Source: Antennarius striatus
Taxonomy: Eukaryota > Chordata > Actinopteri > Lophiiformes > Antennariidae
DNA: 64,000 nt
Direction of reading: 5' to 3'
NCBI RefSeq assembly: GCF_040054535.1
Contig: NC_090780.1
Coordinates: 4,247,001 to 4,311,000 of the forward strand
Below, one piece after another: positions 1 through 15,000 of the stretch; positions within the stretch are counted from its first letter, which is position 1; each line of letters begins with the position of its first letter. The translations under genes were made by a program, and so were the position numbers. The notes under the pieces were generated by a model. The model was not told the DNA's origin. It ran no database searches and saw only the letters and a list, made by a program, of their open reading frames with translations.

Positions 1-1630
<1,630 letters not shown>

Positions 1631-1633
1631 ACA

Positions 1634-1639
1634 TTTATT
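1634..1639 (-). promoter_or_regulatory. Candidate poly(A) signal, gene A
   Basis: AATAAA on the minus strand about 80 nt after the proposed stop. Its position fits a very short 3' UTR. Confidence 0.35.
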
Positions 1640-1718
1640 AATAAAAACCTTAGGTTCCATTTTTTTCCCCCAGAAGGTCTTAGTGAGAACAAAAGCTGCA
1701 TGAAGTTCTCATGTCAGT

Positions 1719-1723
1719 TTAAC
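1719..1723 (-). CDS. igfn1: Gene A exon 24: final codon and stop
   Basis: An acceptor AAACTACAG is followed by GTTAA, which with the leftover G of exon 23 reads Gly-stop. Genes B and C also end a few nt into their last exon. A candidate AATAAA lies at 1639-1634 (minus strand), about 80 nt downstream. Confidence 0.55.
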
Positions 1724-3448
1724 CTGTAGTTTAAAAAAAAGCAAAAAGACAGTAATCATTAGAAACATGAACCAGGCAAAGTCATTTAAAAAAACAAAAA
1801 AAAACAGAAAAACCTCGTTAGCTTACCTTTGACAATAAGTTTAGAGGAACATTCAGCCTTTCCAAGAGGGTTGACTGCAACAACTTTATAAACACCACTG
1901 TCCTCCGAGCGGACTCGAAGAATGAACATTGAGCAAACACCACACGAGTTGGTGATGTAATAGTTTTTGTCTAAGTTGATGCAGACGTCATTTAGGTACC
2001 AGGATACACTCGGTGTAGGGTAGCCTCGGACAGCACAAGTCATGTAGAGTTGATAACCTTCAGGTGGTGTGTGGACCTTCAGAGGAACCAAAATGGACGG
2101 AGGCCTCTCAAAGCAGACATTTGCCAAATTTACTCCATTTGACGTTATTGGAACTTGATGAGAGACAGGGATTGAAATCATCATTTAGATCACATGATAA
2201 TCATACAGATAAAGAAACATTTTAGAAATCAGTTGCATTAGACAAATGGTGAAATGGTATTTTAATCAGCACTTAAAATACCATATCTATGCTTATTTAA
2301 TCATAGATATAAACATAACACCTTATTTAGAAGGTGTAATGTTTAAGATAGTCACCATGTTGTAGACCTTGGGAATGTCCTTCATTTTGAAAGCAGCTGG
2401 TTAAGAATCAACTAGACAAATGGAATTTTTGATCTGATAATGGCACTAGATTAAAATCAAGGCAGAACCAAAGTAACAAGGACAGGAATCTTTAATATCT
2501 GCTGACATATTTCACTATGTCATTGAAGGAGTTGATGGTGACTTTCAAGTCGTTAATTTCATATTCAGCAGCTCAAAAATATCTGCATGAGGTTCATGGC
2601 ACGTGATTTAGTACTTTTAATGATCTGCCCGTCCAGTGGTTAATGCACCATTTTAACTTTTGTCAAAAATAGAAGTCCCTTTGGTTTTTATTTATTTACC
2701 TATACTGTATATAGTTTTTCCTTATCGATTGAATTAAAATTCAGGTGTCAAAAGTCTCTTACATTACACAGTGACCTGCTTAAACTCTCAGCAAATGCTG
2801 ACTTTTTCAGCGATAACTGACAGTTATTGTAGAACTGAACAATGCTTTGCACCAAATACAATAGTCATCCACCCAAAAATAAGAACTTACAAAAATAAAA
2901 TATGCCTAACAGATGATATTGTCCTACCACTATGTACCGTGTATAGTTTGATAATTCCAAAAGTATAATCAGATAAATCTGAACTGGAAGAATTAATGAC
3001 CAACCTCTGTTGCTGTTGACACCCCATGTAGGGGACAGCGACGGATCTGAGAGGCCCATGTCATTTTTTGCGTAGATCCTAAAGTGATACTGAATTCCAG
3101 GGACAATGTTGTTGGCCGTGTATGTGTTAGTGAAGAGGCGGTCTGCCACTGTCTTCCACATTCTGTTGTCGGAGTCATGTTGAGAAACCATGTAGTAGAG
3201 CCGGTCGTCAAGCTCCTGGTCTGGAGAGGGGGCCCATGATACCACCACTTTACCCTGGACGGTTTGCTCCAGCTCAACCGGCCCTGGAGTTTTGGGTTCA
3301 TCTGGCAGAAAACACAGTAAAATCCGTAGTATTTTACATTTTATTTATATACTTTATATATGTGTTAGTCAATATTTCATTCATTTCCTTCTAATAAGGC
3401 CCCTTTGAGAGGTGACAAAATTTGCTTTCCTAAAGAGACATTCCACTT

Positions 3449-3484
<36 letters not shown>

Positions 3485-6400
3485 CCATCCATCCATCCAT
3501 CCATCCATCTTCCACCGTTTATCCGTTGTCGGATCACAGGGGCAGCAGCTTCAACAGGGAGCCCCAAACTTCCCTTTCCCCGGTCATATCCACCAGCTCT
3601 GACTGGGGGATCTCAAGGCGTTCCCAAGCCAGTGTTGAGATATAACCCCTCCACCTGGTCCTGGGTCTGCCCCGAGGTCTCCTCCCGGCTGGGAGGATTG
3701 AATATATTCAATCAATTTGAACAGCTGTATTGTTTTTTCTAATTCCTTATGAAATATAAACAATCTGTGCATCAATAGGCTGTATTTATTTACTTCTGTT
3801 ATGTGCATGGATAATCACCAGAACCTCATCTCTATGTAGTTGTGAATGATTTAAAAAAAAAAAAAGTTTCTGTTTTTTTCATTCTCTTTTTAAGTGTCAA
3901 ATGTATTGCCACTGACATTTAATTTTCCAATGATGACAGTGGGAATCAAGAAAAAATCTAAGGTTCCCGGGGTGATGATTACACAGTTTATCGAGACACT
4001 GCCAGAGGGAAAGAGCCATCCAGACTTCACCCGCAAACCTATTGCTTTGACCATCCAAGAGGGTAGGACTGATAGTATGACAATAATTTTTCATATAAAT
4101 GCCTCAAAAATGATTCTGCTTATTGGCTTAGACTCATGACTTTGGTGCAACGGGTGGGAGCACCAGGAGTATTTCACACTCACACTCCTGTGCCGGGCAG
4201 TTTAAGTTAAATACATCCATCCATCCATCCATCCATCCATCTTCCACCACTGATCCGTAGTTGGTTCACGGGGGCAGCAGTTTCAACAGGGAGCCCCAAA
4301 CTTCCCTTTCCCCGGCCACATCCACCAGCTCTGACTGGGGGATCCCAAGGCGTTCCCAGGCCAGTGTTGAGATATAATCCCTCCACCTGGTCCTGGGTCT
4401 GCCCCGAGGTCTCCTCCCAGCTGGACATGCCAGAAACACTTTCCTAGGGAGGCGTCACGGAGGCATCCTCACCAGATGCCCAAACCACCTCAACTGACTC
4501 CTTTCCACGTGAAGGAGCAGCAGCTCTACTCTGAGCCCGTCGCGAACAGCAGTGTTTCTCACCTTATCTCTAAGGGAGACACCAGCTATCCGCCTGAGAA
4601 AGCCCATTTTAGCCGCTTGTATCCGCGATCTCGTTCTTTCTGTTATGACCCATCGCTCATGACCATAGGTGAAGGTAGGAATAAAGATTGAACGGTACAT
4701 GTAGAGCTTTGCCTCTCAGCTTAGCTCCCTCTTTGGGACAACAGTGTGGTAAAGCGACTGCAATACCGCTCCTGCTGCCCCAATTCTCCGTCCAATCACA
4801 CACTCCATTGTTCCCTCACTCGTGAACAGGACCCCAAGATACTTAAAGTATGGGGAATGAGGTCCTTCCACAAGTGAAGGACCTCATTCCCCACCCGGAG
4901 AAGGCGGTCCACCGGTTCCCTGCCGGTCCTCAGCAGGACATTCCACTTATCTGGGTTTTTTCAGGATTTTCAGGATTTAATCTACATTTGATGGCTCTTA
5001 TTGGTTAATCATATCACATTACTCTTTTTTATATAGTTATGCTTTTGCTTTTTCAGTTAAAGTGGTTAATGTCAATCACAGTTTCAATTTGAACACCCAT
5101 TCCATTGGTGATCGAGGCTAAGGCCAATGTGTATTAATAATATCAGCACAAGATAATAACCACCAGTTCCAGGTGAAACTATGTCAACGTTGACATGATT
5201 CCCGCTCTCATATCTATACACTACCCCATTATCAGTCCTTACCTGTGACTCTGACCTCAACATCAAAAAAAGCCTCTCCCACAGAGTTTTTGGCTTTTAT
5301 GGTGTAAATGGCTGAATCAGAGCGATTTGCTGAGGGAATAATGAGCTGAGACATTCCCTCGGTATTGATAATATTGATCCATGAAGATATTGGCTCGTCG
5401 TCCCTCAGCCAAGTGATCTGAGGTGGAGGTTCAGCCTGTGAATATCAATAGTGCATTAATGAGATCAATTCTGTGGTAAATTCAGTCATGTGGCATTGTA
5501 GTAAACTTGAAGGATATGACAAAACTGGAATGGGAGAAGACACAGAATTGCCTTGAAAAAAAGTACTATTCTTACTCTGAGCAGCTTGATGTTACACATG
5601 AGAGTTTATGCTTTGTCATACCTCATAGCAAATTTTGACACGTGCAGAATTTCCTGCTCTGACGACAATGAAGTCATCTGGGTCATTAAAACAAGGCCTC
5701 ACTGAAACACAAAACATGGAATGCAGATGGAAAACGATAATTTCTTAACAATCATTATGGACATCGAGATTTCCCACTTACTGTTTGGATTCTTTGCACA
5801 CACCATTGCAGAGGGAGGGCTCGGATCTCCTGATCCTGATTCATTTATTGCTGAAACCCTGAACTCATACTCTGCGCCCTCTGTGACATCTTTAACTGCA
5901 TAGCTCTCGCCTGAAAGTAAGATTATTAATATTGGAAGGGAGAAAAAGAAGCACAGTTAACTTACATAAAACTGGAACAGTGGCACTGATAAATATAATA
6001 CCTACCTTCAATAGGTTCATTAATTGCATTCAAGGAAATCCAGTGACTTGTGTCTTTTTTTCGTTTTTCCACTTGGTAACCAATGATTGGTACTCCTCTG
6101 TCATCCTCCGGAGGGGCCCAAGTCAAGTTGATGCAGGTCTTAGATGCACCCACGACTTCAGGGGCACCAGGTGGACCAGACAGGACTAAAAGAAAGATGA
6201 GTCAAATTAATAAAGTGAGATCTTTATTAATTATAAAAATGTAATTAAGATGTGGAATTAATTAAGGAATTCACCATGTTATTAATTCAGGAAACTATTC
6301 CTCTTGGAGGTACAACAAGGTAGAAGGTGGATAAACTACAAAGACTAAAAAGTGCCAGTAGTGAATGATTTAAAGCAATCACCAACTTATCCAGAGGCAT

Positions 6401-9027
6401 TTTCATTTATCAGAACCTGAGAGAGATTAACATGGGATTTGCTGTAGAATGCTAAATGAGACTCACTCATTATGCCAGCCATAATGCTATCAGCTGTTTC
6501 CAAGGTGTCACTGAGGCCCTCAGGATTTTCTGCATAGATGCGGTAGTTGTATTTCTTTCCATGAGTCACATTCCTGTCTCTGAAGGAGGTCCTGTCAGCT
6601 GACACTTCCCCAAGTTTAGTCCACAGACTCTGTCTTGCATGCTGTCTCTCAATGATATAGTTGGTGACAGCAGAGCCGCCATCATCTTTGGGAGGTTTCC
6701 ATTTAATCTCAATGATAGATGAGGTGGTTTCAACAGTCTCCACTGGACCCTCAGGTGGGCCTGGTCGATCTGTTACAAAATGTGGTGTCAATTTGCAGTT
6801 GTGCTGAAAATGTGATGTGTGGAAAGGTGAAAGTTATCTTATTTGAGAATATAGGGGTTAACTCGCGGTAAAAATACTTTGCTGCTCTCTCATAATAATC
6901 CTGTTGTTTCTTTTTGTATTTCTCTGGGTTTCATACCAAGCACAATAAGCTGAGATGTGGCCTCAACAGCTCCAAATGGGTTTTTCAGACGGATCTTTAT
7001 TTCCCCTGTGTCCGTCCGCAGGCATTCCTTGAGCAGCAGCCGGCTGTGATTGGGCTCCCTGACTATCTTAACTCCACCTCCATCTTTAATCTCAGTGTCA
7101 TTTTTAAACCAACTGACCACCAAAGACTCCTGAGGAGAAAAAGGCATCTTAAACGCAGCGTTCTGGGTGACTCTGATGATCACAGGTTTAGAAAACTTGT
7201 GAAGGTCATCCGGGTCAAATTCGGGTACATCTGTGGAAAAACAGAGTAATTTTGTTGCATGGGGACTACTATATCATTTAATATACAGTATGATTTCACA
7301 GAAGAGTATGAGTCATACCTCCAACAGTGACTTTTGCTTGTGTACTGAGATCTCCTGACACAAAACGATAAACTCCAGAGTCACTGTCGCTGCAGCTTTG
7401 AATTATCAGCTTGTGAGAAGTCCCATCTTTGGTGATGCTTATTCCAGCATCTGCATTTAACTTGCAGTCACATGCAAAATAAAAAAAACAAACAAACAAA
7501 CAAACATGACTTTCTTTTATCGCTACATAGCTTAAGCAAATATATTAAATGAGAAAACGCAATTTGTTACTCTACACTTTTTATTATTAGTTATTTCTAA
7601 TGTCAACAATACGGGAAAAAGCTTCTGTTGCTTTTTCTTAAATGAAAGATCTACGTGATTTTATTATTTGTAAAATGTGCCTATATGTATTGAGGAAGAG
7701 GTTTATTAATTCCATTACCTGCTGTCCATCTTTAAACCAGACGCCTTCGCAGTCTGTGTTCATCAACACATTCAATTCAGCTGGGTTTCCACAACGTCCA
7801 TAAATATCAGAGAGTCCACTAGTAATTCCAAGCTCTGAACAACATACAACGAAGTTACTCTCCACTTTGTATATTCATGTGCTGGCAAAGAGAAAAAAAT
7901 GCTCTACGCACTTGCTAATTATATACAGTATATACTTGTTATTGATGTAGTAATTGAGATGATGCAGTGTATATTTTTTTAATACTAGTGATTTACTGTG
8001 GGTAATGTCACATATAGTGGAAGAAAGGTTGAACTGAACAGATAGAAGTTAAAAGAAATATTATATAATTGCAACAACCACCTGTATTTGCATTTCAGTT
8101 GCGCACAGCCTGCAGGCTTAGTTCAGGCAGATCATTAGAGCTGTGTTGGGAACACATACTCATTATAGACCTCATCTCCTTAAGACACCCTCTCAATTTG
8201 TTGGACTATTTAAGTTGCAACAATTTTCAATTTTCTCCTCTGCCTACTAATTCTCCTGAGTCCCCCACGTCAATTAATGACATCAGAAGCAAGCACAGTG
8301 ACTAGAAGCAAACAAAGCTCAGCAAACATAAAGCTCAGCAGACGTGAAACAGAAATGCAGCGGGCTCAGAAGTGTTTCTGTGAAGATGTAAATGCATTTG
8401 AATGCAGTAGTTCTTTAGTACTGCATTCACAATGATCTCACCACATGCAGATGATGAAATAAATCATGCATTTTTTTTAAAGCTTTTCAGTTACAGATCA
8501 ATCTTTGTCAAAAAGAAAAGGGATGACCATTTTTAGATTTTTTAAACGAAAAGTTTTGTTACTAATGCAAACAAAATGTCATTTAGTTAGTATTCAAGTA
8601 TCTGTTACTGTGTATTCATTATTAAATATGTGGCATACCGCCTCCGGCATCTACAGTTTGTTGGTCAAGCTGTTCACCGGCACTGGCTTCTTCGGCTAAG
8701 TGGCCAATAACAAGAACAAATCATTTAAATTTCATTCAGCAAATTTCTCCTTTAATTTTATTTTCACCATTGTCCCCTTTCTTACCAGTTCCCTTGTGTC
8801 CAACTGCTGCTGTTTGTATCTTTTCAGATTGACCTATTGGTGACAGTGTGAAAATATCTTAGATTTTTACCTAACGAAATGTGACACCTTATTTTTTTTT
8901 TTTGTAAGTGAACTCATATACTTACAGTAAATAAGAGACTCCTATTTAAATTGCACCTTTCCATTTTCCAAAGCATGTCATAGTGATGTAGTGTTTTAAA
9001 CGTCTTAGCTGTTGCATGCCTTCGAAA

Positions 9028-9068
<41 letters not shown>

Positions 9069-12000
9069 CGTCTGATGTTTCTTTGGTAGGATTCATTTTG
9101 AGACACTTCAATGTTATGTTATCCTACACTAACTGGCAGGGAATATGCAGTGCTAAGGTCTCATAAATAGTTGAACCTTTTTGTTGTTGTAAAGGCATGT
9201 TAGACAGAAACATGGTTTTGAATAAGAAGAATCAAAATCAGAAAAAAAATTTAACCCCTGGAGTTTTACAAAATTGTGAATGTAATTTTCACAAAAAGAT
9301 GAGCTGAAAGTACAAGTACTTGCATGACACCTACAATGGAAATTAATTTTTTGAAGTGGTAAGAATTTCAATAAGTAGCCCTTCAGAGAGGGCAGTATGA
9401 AGACTATGCAAATCTACTTTTTGTAGATTGCCATCATTCGCAATCTTTAAAGAATCATCAAACATTGATGTTCAGGACATGTAAAGAGAAGTCTAGCTGC
9501 TTCTGATTCAACCTTTGAAGGAATCTGCATATATAGTATTGCATTTTTGATGATAATATAATCCCCCAACATCAATAACACATAAAGCAAAGCAAAGCAA
9601 ACAACTGACATTTAATCAGTGAGCTACGCACAGACCACAGTGCCTAACTGCGTGGTTGCATGGGAACCTTTTTATCTGGCTATGCTGAGAATATTGGTGA
9701 TGCCAGTCTAAAACATTTGTCTAATTGAAACTTGTCATTTAACAGTTGGTCAATCTAATAATGAACTGATAATATAACAAAATAAATATAAAGCACGATG
9801 GAGATCTCAATTGCACTTTAAAAAACACTCTCTGATTCAGATTTTTTTTTAAATCAAATTAATGATAAACAAGTTAATTACATGTTTCATTTAGCTGTAA
9901 TAGTCATATGTCAATGCATTCACATTTCTTACCAGTGCTTACTAATGAAGCGGGTGCATCCGCAGCTGGAGGCTCGTCCATCGTTCCTGTGAACCATTAA
10001 AATTCGGTAGCAAATGATCATCCACCCATGTTCTTGTTGATGACATAATTACAATTGTCTCATCTACAACTAATTATCCACCTTGTGGGTCATGGGTCTG
10101 TTGGAGCCTATCTCAGTTGGCTACAAGCAAGAGGTGGGGTGCACCTCAGATGAGACGCCAAATTAGCACATGGCAACAAGAAAGACAAACAACCATGCAC
10201 AGTGACAGTTATAGACAATGTGGTGCAACCAATTCACCTACACTGCATGTTTTTGGAGGTGGGAGGAAGCCGGAGAACCTAGAGAGAACCCATGCAGACA
10301 AGGGCGGAACATACAAACTCTGCACAGAAAGAAATTGGACTCGGAACCTTTTTTGTTGTGTGGCAACAGCTTTACCTACTGTATCACTGTGCCAATACTC
10401 AAATGATCATTTTAAACTCAAATTAAATCAATGAAATCAAAGCGGACAGAAAAAATAATCACAATTAAGATGTTTAGATAAATATTAAAGTCTCAATTGA
10501 GAAAGAAGTTTAAGTGTTTCTGTTTAATTGTAGATCCAACACTGTTCCGTCGACATTGTGGCAAGCTTACTTGTTTTGGCCACTGGGGACTCAGGTGGAG
10601 GTGCAGCTGCTGCAGCTTCTTTTGCAGCTTTAATCTGTTCTTTCACTTCCTCTCTTTTCTTCTCTAGCTTTGCTTGTTGCTCTTGGGCAACCTTCTGCAG
10701 ATCAATCCCAGATCCTCCTGCCCTTGTTGTTTTCCTCGCAGACTTTTTACCCTTTTGTGCATCTTTATCCGCTGAATTGAAAAGTGGGTGAACATTAACA
10801 AATACCATATTGATCACACATGACTATTTTTCACTATTGTTTCACTGAAAAATATCTTCATTATATTCATTATTTCAAATTGTTAGTGTGTGTTTTGTTG
10901 AAACAGCTTACCTTCAACAACAAGCCATGCATTACAAGATTTTATTCCTGCACAAGCAGAATAAATTCCTTTATCGACTACCATACAGTCTTTTACCACC
11001 AGTCTGTGAATGAGCTTGTCGTCTGAAACTTCGATGTCATATTTATCCCCTTGTTCCAGTGGCAAATTCTTTCCAAACCACAAAATCTTGGAGAAGGGAT
11101 TTGACAACACACATTCAAAAACAGCATCTTCTCTCTCAATGGCCTTCACTTCCTGAATTTTCACCAAAAAATCCACCATGGGGACTGAAATATAAAAAAA
11201 GATTTCATGTAACTATGGCTAGGATTATATTCTAATACACATCAAAAGCATTTTTTAATCTTACTTTTTCATGTGAGCATGTAAAAAAAACTTACTTTTA
11301 AAATCTGTGGAGAAAATGTTCACGTCCTCTACATCCAATTGGTACATTCCAGCATCATCTGGCATAAGGTCTCTCATACTAAAAATGTATTTTTTCCCCA
11401 CTTGTTTAAGGCTGTGTTTCATCTTGTCTCCCAGCTCCTTTGTATATGGAACCATTTCACCATCCTGTGGGGAAATATTTCAATCAATTTCCTCTTTGAA
11501 TACATCGTGCTTGGTTTGACACCTAATTAGTCTACAACATATCTGTAATGGCAGGGTGTGTCCAATGATTATAATCAATTTGTTTCTATGCAGCACTCTG
11601 ATCAGCCATGACATTATAACTGCAAGCCTAATGATGTGTAGGGCCCAATTTGCCACCAATGCAGCTCTTATCCAGGCATATACTTCATAAGATTGCTTAA
11701 GAAATGATGTGGCTGCCAACATATGTCACCATTATGTCAGCAGTAAATCATGTAAGTCATGTTAACTGCAAGGTTTCCATTCAATATAATGTTCAGCACA
11801 TCCCACACATGCTCTGATGCATTGAAATATTGGGAATCTGAAGGCTAACACATTACTTTTTTATACAAATATCAGTTTTAAATAATTCCCATCACATGTG
11901 CAGGCTAGGCAATCGATACCAACAGCATATATTTCCACTATTTACTCCTGTTAGAAATCTTGCCAAAAACTCAACACAACACACATGTTGTCTATATCTT

Positions 12001-15000
12001 AGAAATCACAACGGTTTTGGAAAAACAAGCATTACCATGTCAGGGTTCGCAATACTATTCAAAGTGTCCACATATGGACTCTTCATTGTCTGATTTAAAG
12101 TGTGGTTTTCCATTAAGTTCTAAATATTTTTTGTTTCTCATGTCTGGTGAAGGCATTGGACTTTTTTCAATAGATACTAACCATTGCTGGCATAAAACAC
12201 CCCACAAAATACCACAATTTGACTCTTCAAGTTGTTCAGATCTAGCCCAGTATATCATACCCACTGACAGGTGCCATAGTAACAAGATTTCATTCATTTA
12301 CATCACTATAAGTAATGATAATATTTCAGTTAAATAAAAAAAGGGTAATTCACGACCCCACACAGATAGGTTTGGTTTAGTGACGTTATGTTTTGCTAAT
12401 AGGGTAGTCAAAATGTAGTTCTCACACTAACCTTGTACACGAAAATGTGGCTGCTTGGGTCAATAAGATCCATGTCGATCTCAAAAGATGCAGTCAGATC
12501 TGCATTGACCCCGATGGGTTTCAGGTTAGACAAGTTTTGGATGAACTGAGATAAAATCAGAAAAAATATGGAAATTGATTTTCATTTAATAACTTTGTGG
12601 AGTGACTGTTTTTTTTAAATGTATGTAAGCATGTCAGCATAAAAGTTCATTGTAAAAAACAATAACAACAAAAACAACAACAATATGACAAACCATAGCC
12701 TGTTCCTCCTCTCTTTCTTTCTTCATTTCATTTAGTTTCTTGAGCATCCAGCGAAAGTCAGTCACCCCAAATTCCGCACAGATTGTCTCATAGTTTTTCT
12801 TGTCAGCACTAATTAAGAGCTCCCAAAATTTTGGATCAATCTCGCCCTCTTTCTTCTCAGCTTGCTCAGACTTTGGACGGATCTTACTGGAAACAAAAAT
12901 AAGGATCATGTACAGGCAAATCAGACAGCAGAAATACACCCGTCTGTGTAAGGCTAACCCACCTTTTCCTTTTCAGGATCTTCTTAAAATTCTCATCAGT
13001 GGCTTCAGATGTTTGTTGTGTGGCTCTGTTCTTTTTGAATCCAACTGACAGTGGAAGAAAGTACTCACAAAATTAGTGTAATCATGCAAAAAAAAAATGC
13101 AAGAGGGACTGAAGAGCGACAATTACCAAATGAGCGTTATTTAACCCAGTAGTCCCCAACCACCGGGTTGCAACCTGGTACCGGACTGTGGGCCATTAGA
13201 CACCGGGCGACACAGAATCTTCGAATTCTTCCTTTTTTTATCATCAGTATAAAGAAATTTAATTTTGAAAAGTGACTTCAGTGCAGAATGATGCACAGAT
13301 TAATGTGTGCGTCTGTTGCTCGACAGGTCTCGGAGATATCCAGCTGTAAAAGATTACCAGCTGTTACCCCAAAATTAAGCACTCACAACTGTGGCAGTGT
13401 TAAATTTAAGGCAGAATTACTTGAGATCGCCTAAAAAACAAAGCAGAGAAGACCCTGCTACCATTTCCGACCTCCTATCTCTGTGAAGCGGGATTTTCTG
13501 CAGTGACGGCAAACAAAACCAAACTACGGAGTAGACCAGTTTCCGGAACACACTTCAGTTGTCATTGTCTCCCGGTATACAACTAGATGAGACCAGCTCA
13601 TTGCAGAGAAACACGCTCTGGCTCCCATTATTTCTCATTATTATTATTATTTGATATGGGCGGCACGGTGGCGCAGTGGTTAGCGCTGCTGCCTCACAAC
13701 ACGGCAGACCCGGGTTCGAGTCCCGCTCTGTGTGGAGTTCGCATGCTCTCCCCATGTCTGCGTGGGTTCTCTCCGGCTTCCTCCCACCTCCAAAAGCATG
13801 CGCTTCAGGTTGATTGGCCGTGTCCCAAATTGACCATAGGAGTGAGTGTGTGTATGAATGATTGTTTGTTTCTCTGTGTGGCTCTGCGGTACACTGGCGT
13901 CGTGCCCGGAGTGTCCCCCGCCTCACGCCCTGAGACTGCCAGGATAGGCACTGGCTACCCCGCGACCTGCATTAGCGGATTAAGCGGGTTAGAAGATGAA
14001 TGAATGAATGAATTACTATTTGATTGACTTGTTCACTCTTTTATATAGAAATGATCAGTATTTCTCCTGCATTGAATGCACTGATTGTAAGTCTCTATTT
14101 TTCAAAATAAACCTCATCAGCACAGTCACTTGACTCGAGCTTTTTAATATAATTATTTATTATAATTGTTTCTTTTACATAGATGTTGAATATCAATTTT
14201 TTGGGACAAAAGTTGTTTATTTTTTGTTAATGTCTGCAATTGACATCAGACCACTGCGGTGATTAATTATTAGACTACAGCTGTCGGCATCATTAAAAAT
14301 TATCGAGCAAATGAAGGCTGGTCCGTGAAAATATAGTCTGTGAAGAAACTGGTCCGTCGCGCAAAAAAGGTTGGGGACCGCTGATTTAAGCAATGATAGT
14401 CAAGTAAAAAAATTGGAACAAAGTGTGCTCAATTTAAACTGAAGAATCAGGGGAATCAGTACATCATGTCAGATTAGATCATATAATAACTAAGCACATG
14501 AATTTGTTCATGTCATTGTAAGCAAACAGTCCTTACCTTCAATAATGTTGAGAAGCACTGTAACTACAGCTTGACCATATTCATTTTTGGCAAAACATTT
14601 ATAGGTATCTGCTTGATCTGGCATAACATTTGGCATCTGGAAGATATAAAACATGACATATTACAGGAGAGGCATTACCGGGGTGCAGTAGCTCAGTCCA
14701 CTGGGTCTTCGGCTGGGGAGTAGCAGGTGGTTGGCTCAAGGCCCATGTGGATCACCGGGTTGTTTTTGTTTGTTACTGTGTTTATTCGTCTTTTGGAAGG
14801 AATACACAGAAAATACTTTGAATAAAACTTGATGGGAAGGTTTGAGATGTTTTGGAACCCCAGGAAGAAACAATTACCATTAACTGCATAATGGGGCGGT
14901 TCGTGAAAGTATTTTCTACTTCTCCGAAATAGAAATGTCTTTTTCAGCTACTTGAAACTAGATGATTTGATGAAACTTAACAGTTTTATTTATTTATTTT

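Noticed and set aside
3894..4139. Plus-strand open frame with an igfn1 motif as a separate gene
   Set aside because: It is the captured inverted exon copy inside a LINE composite, with no promoter or further exons on that strand.
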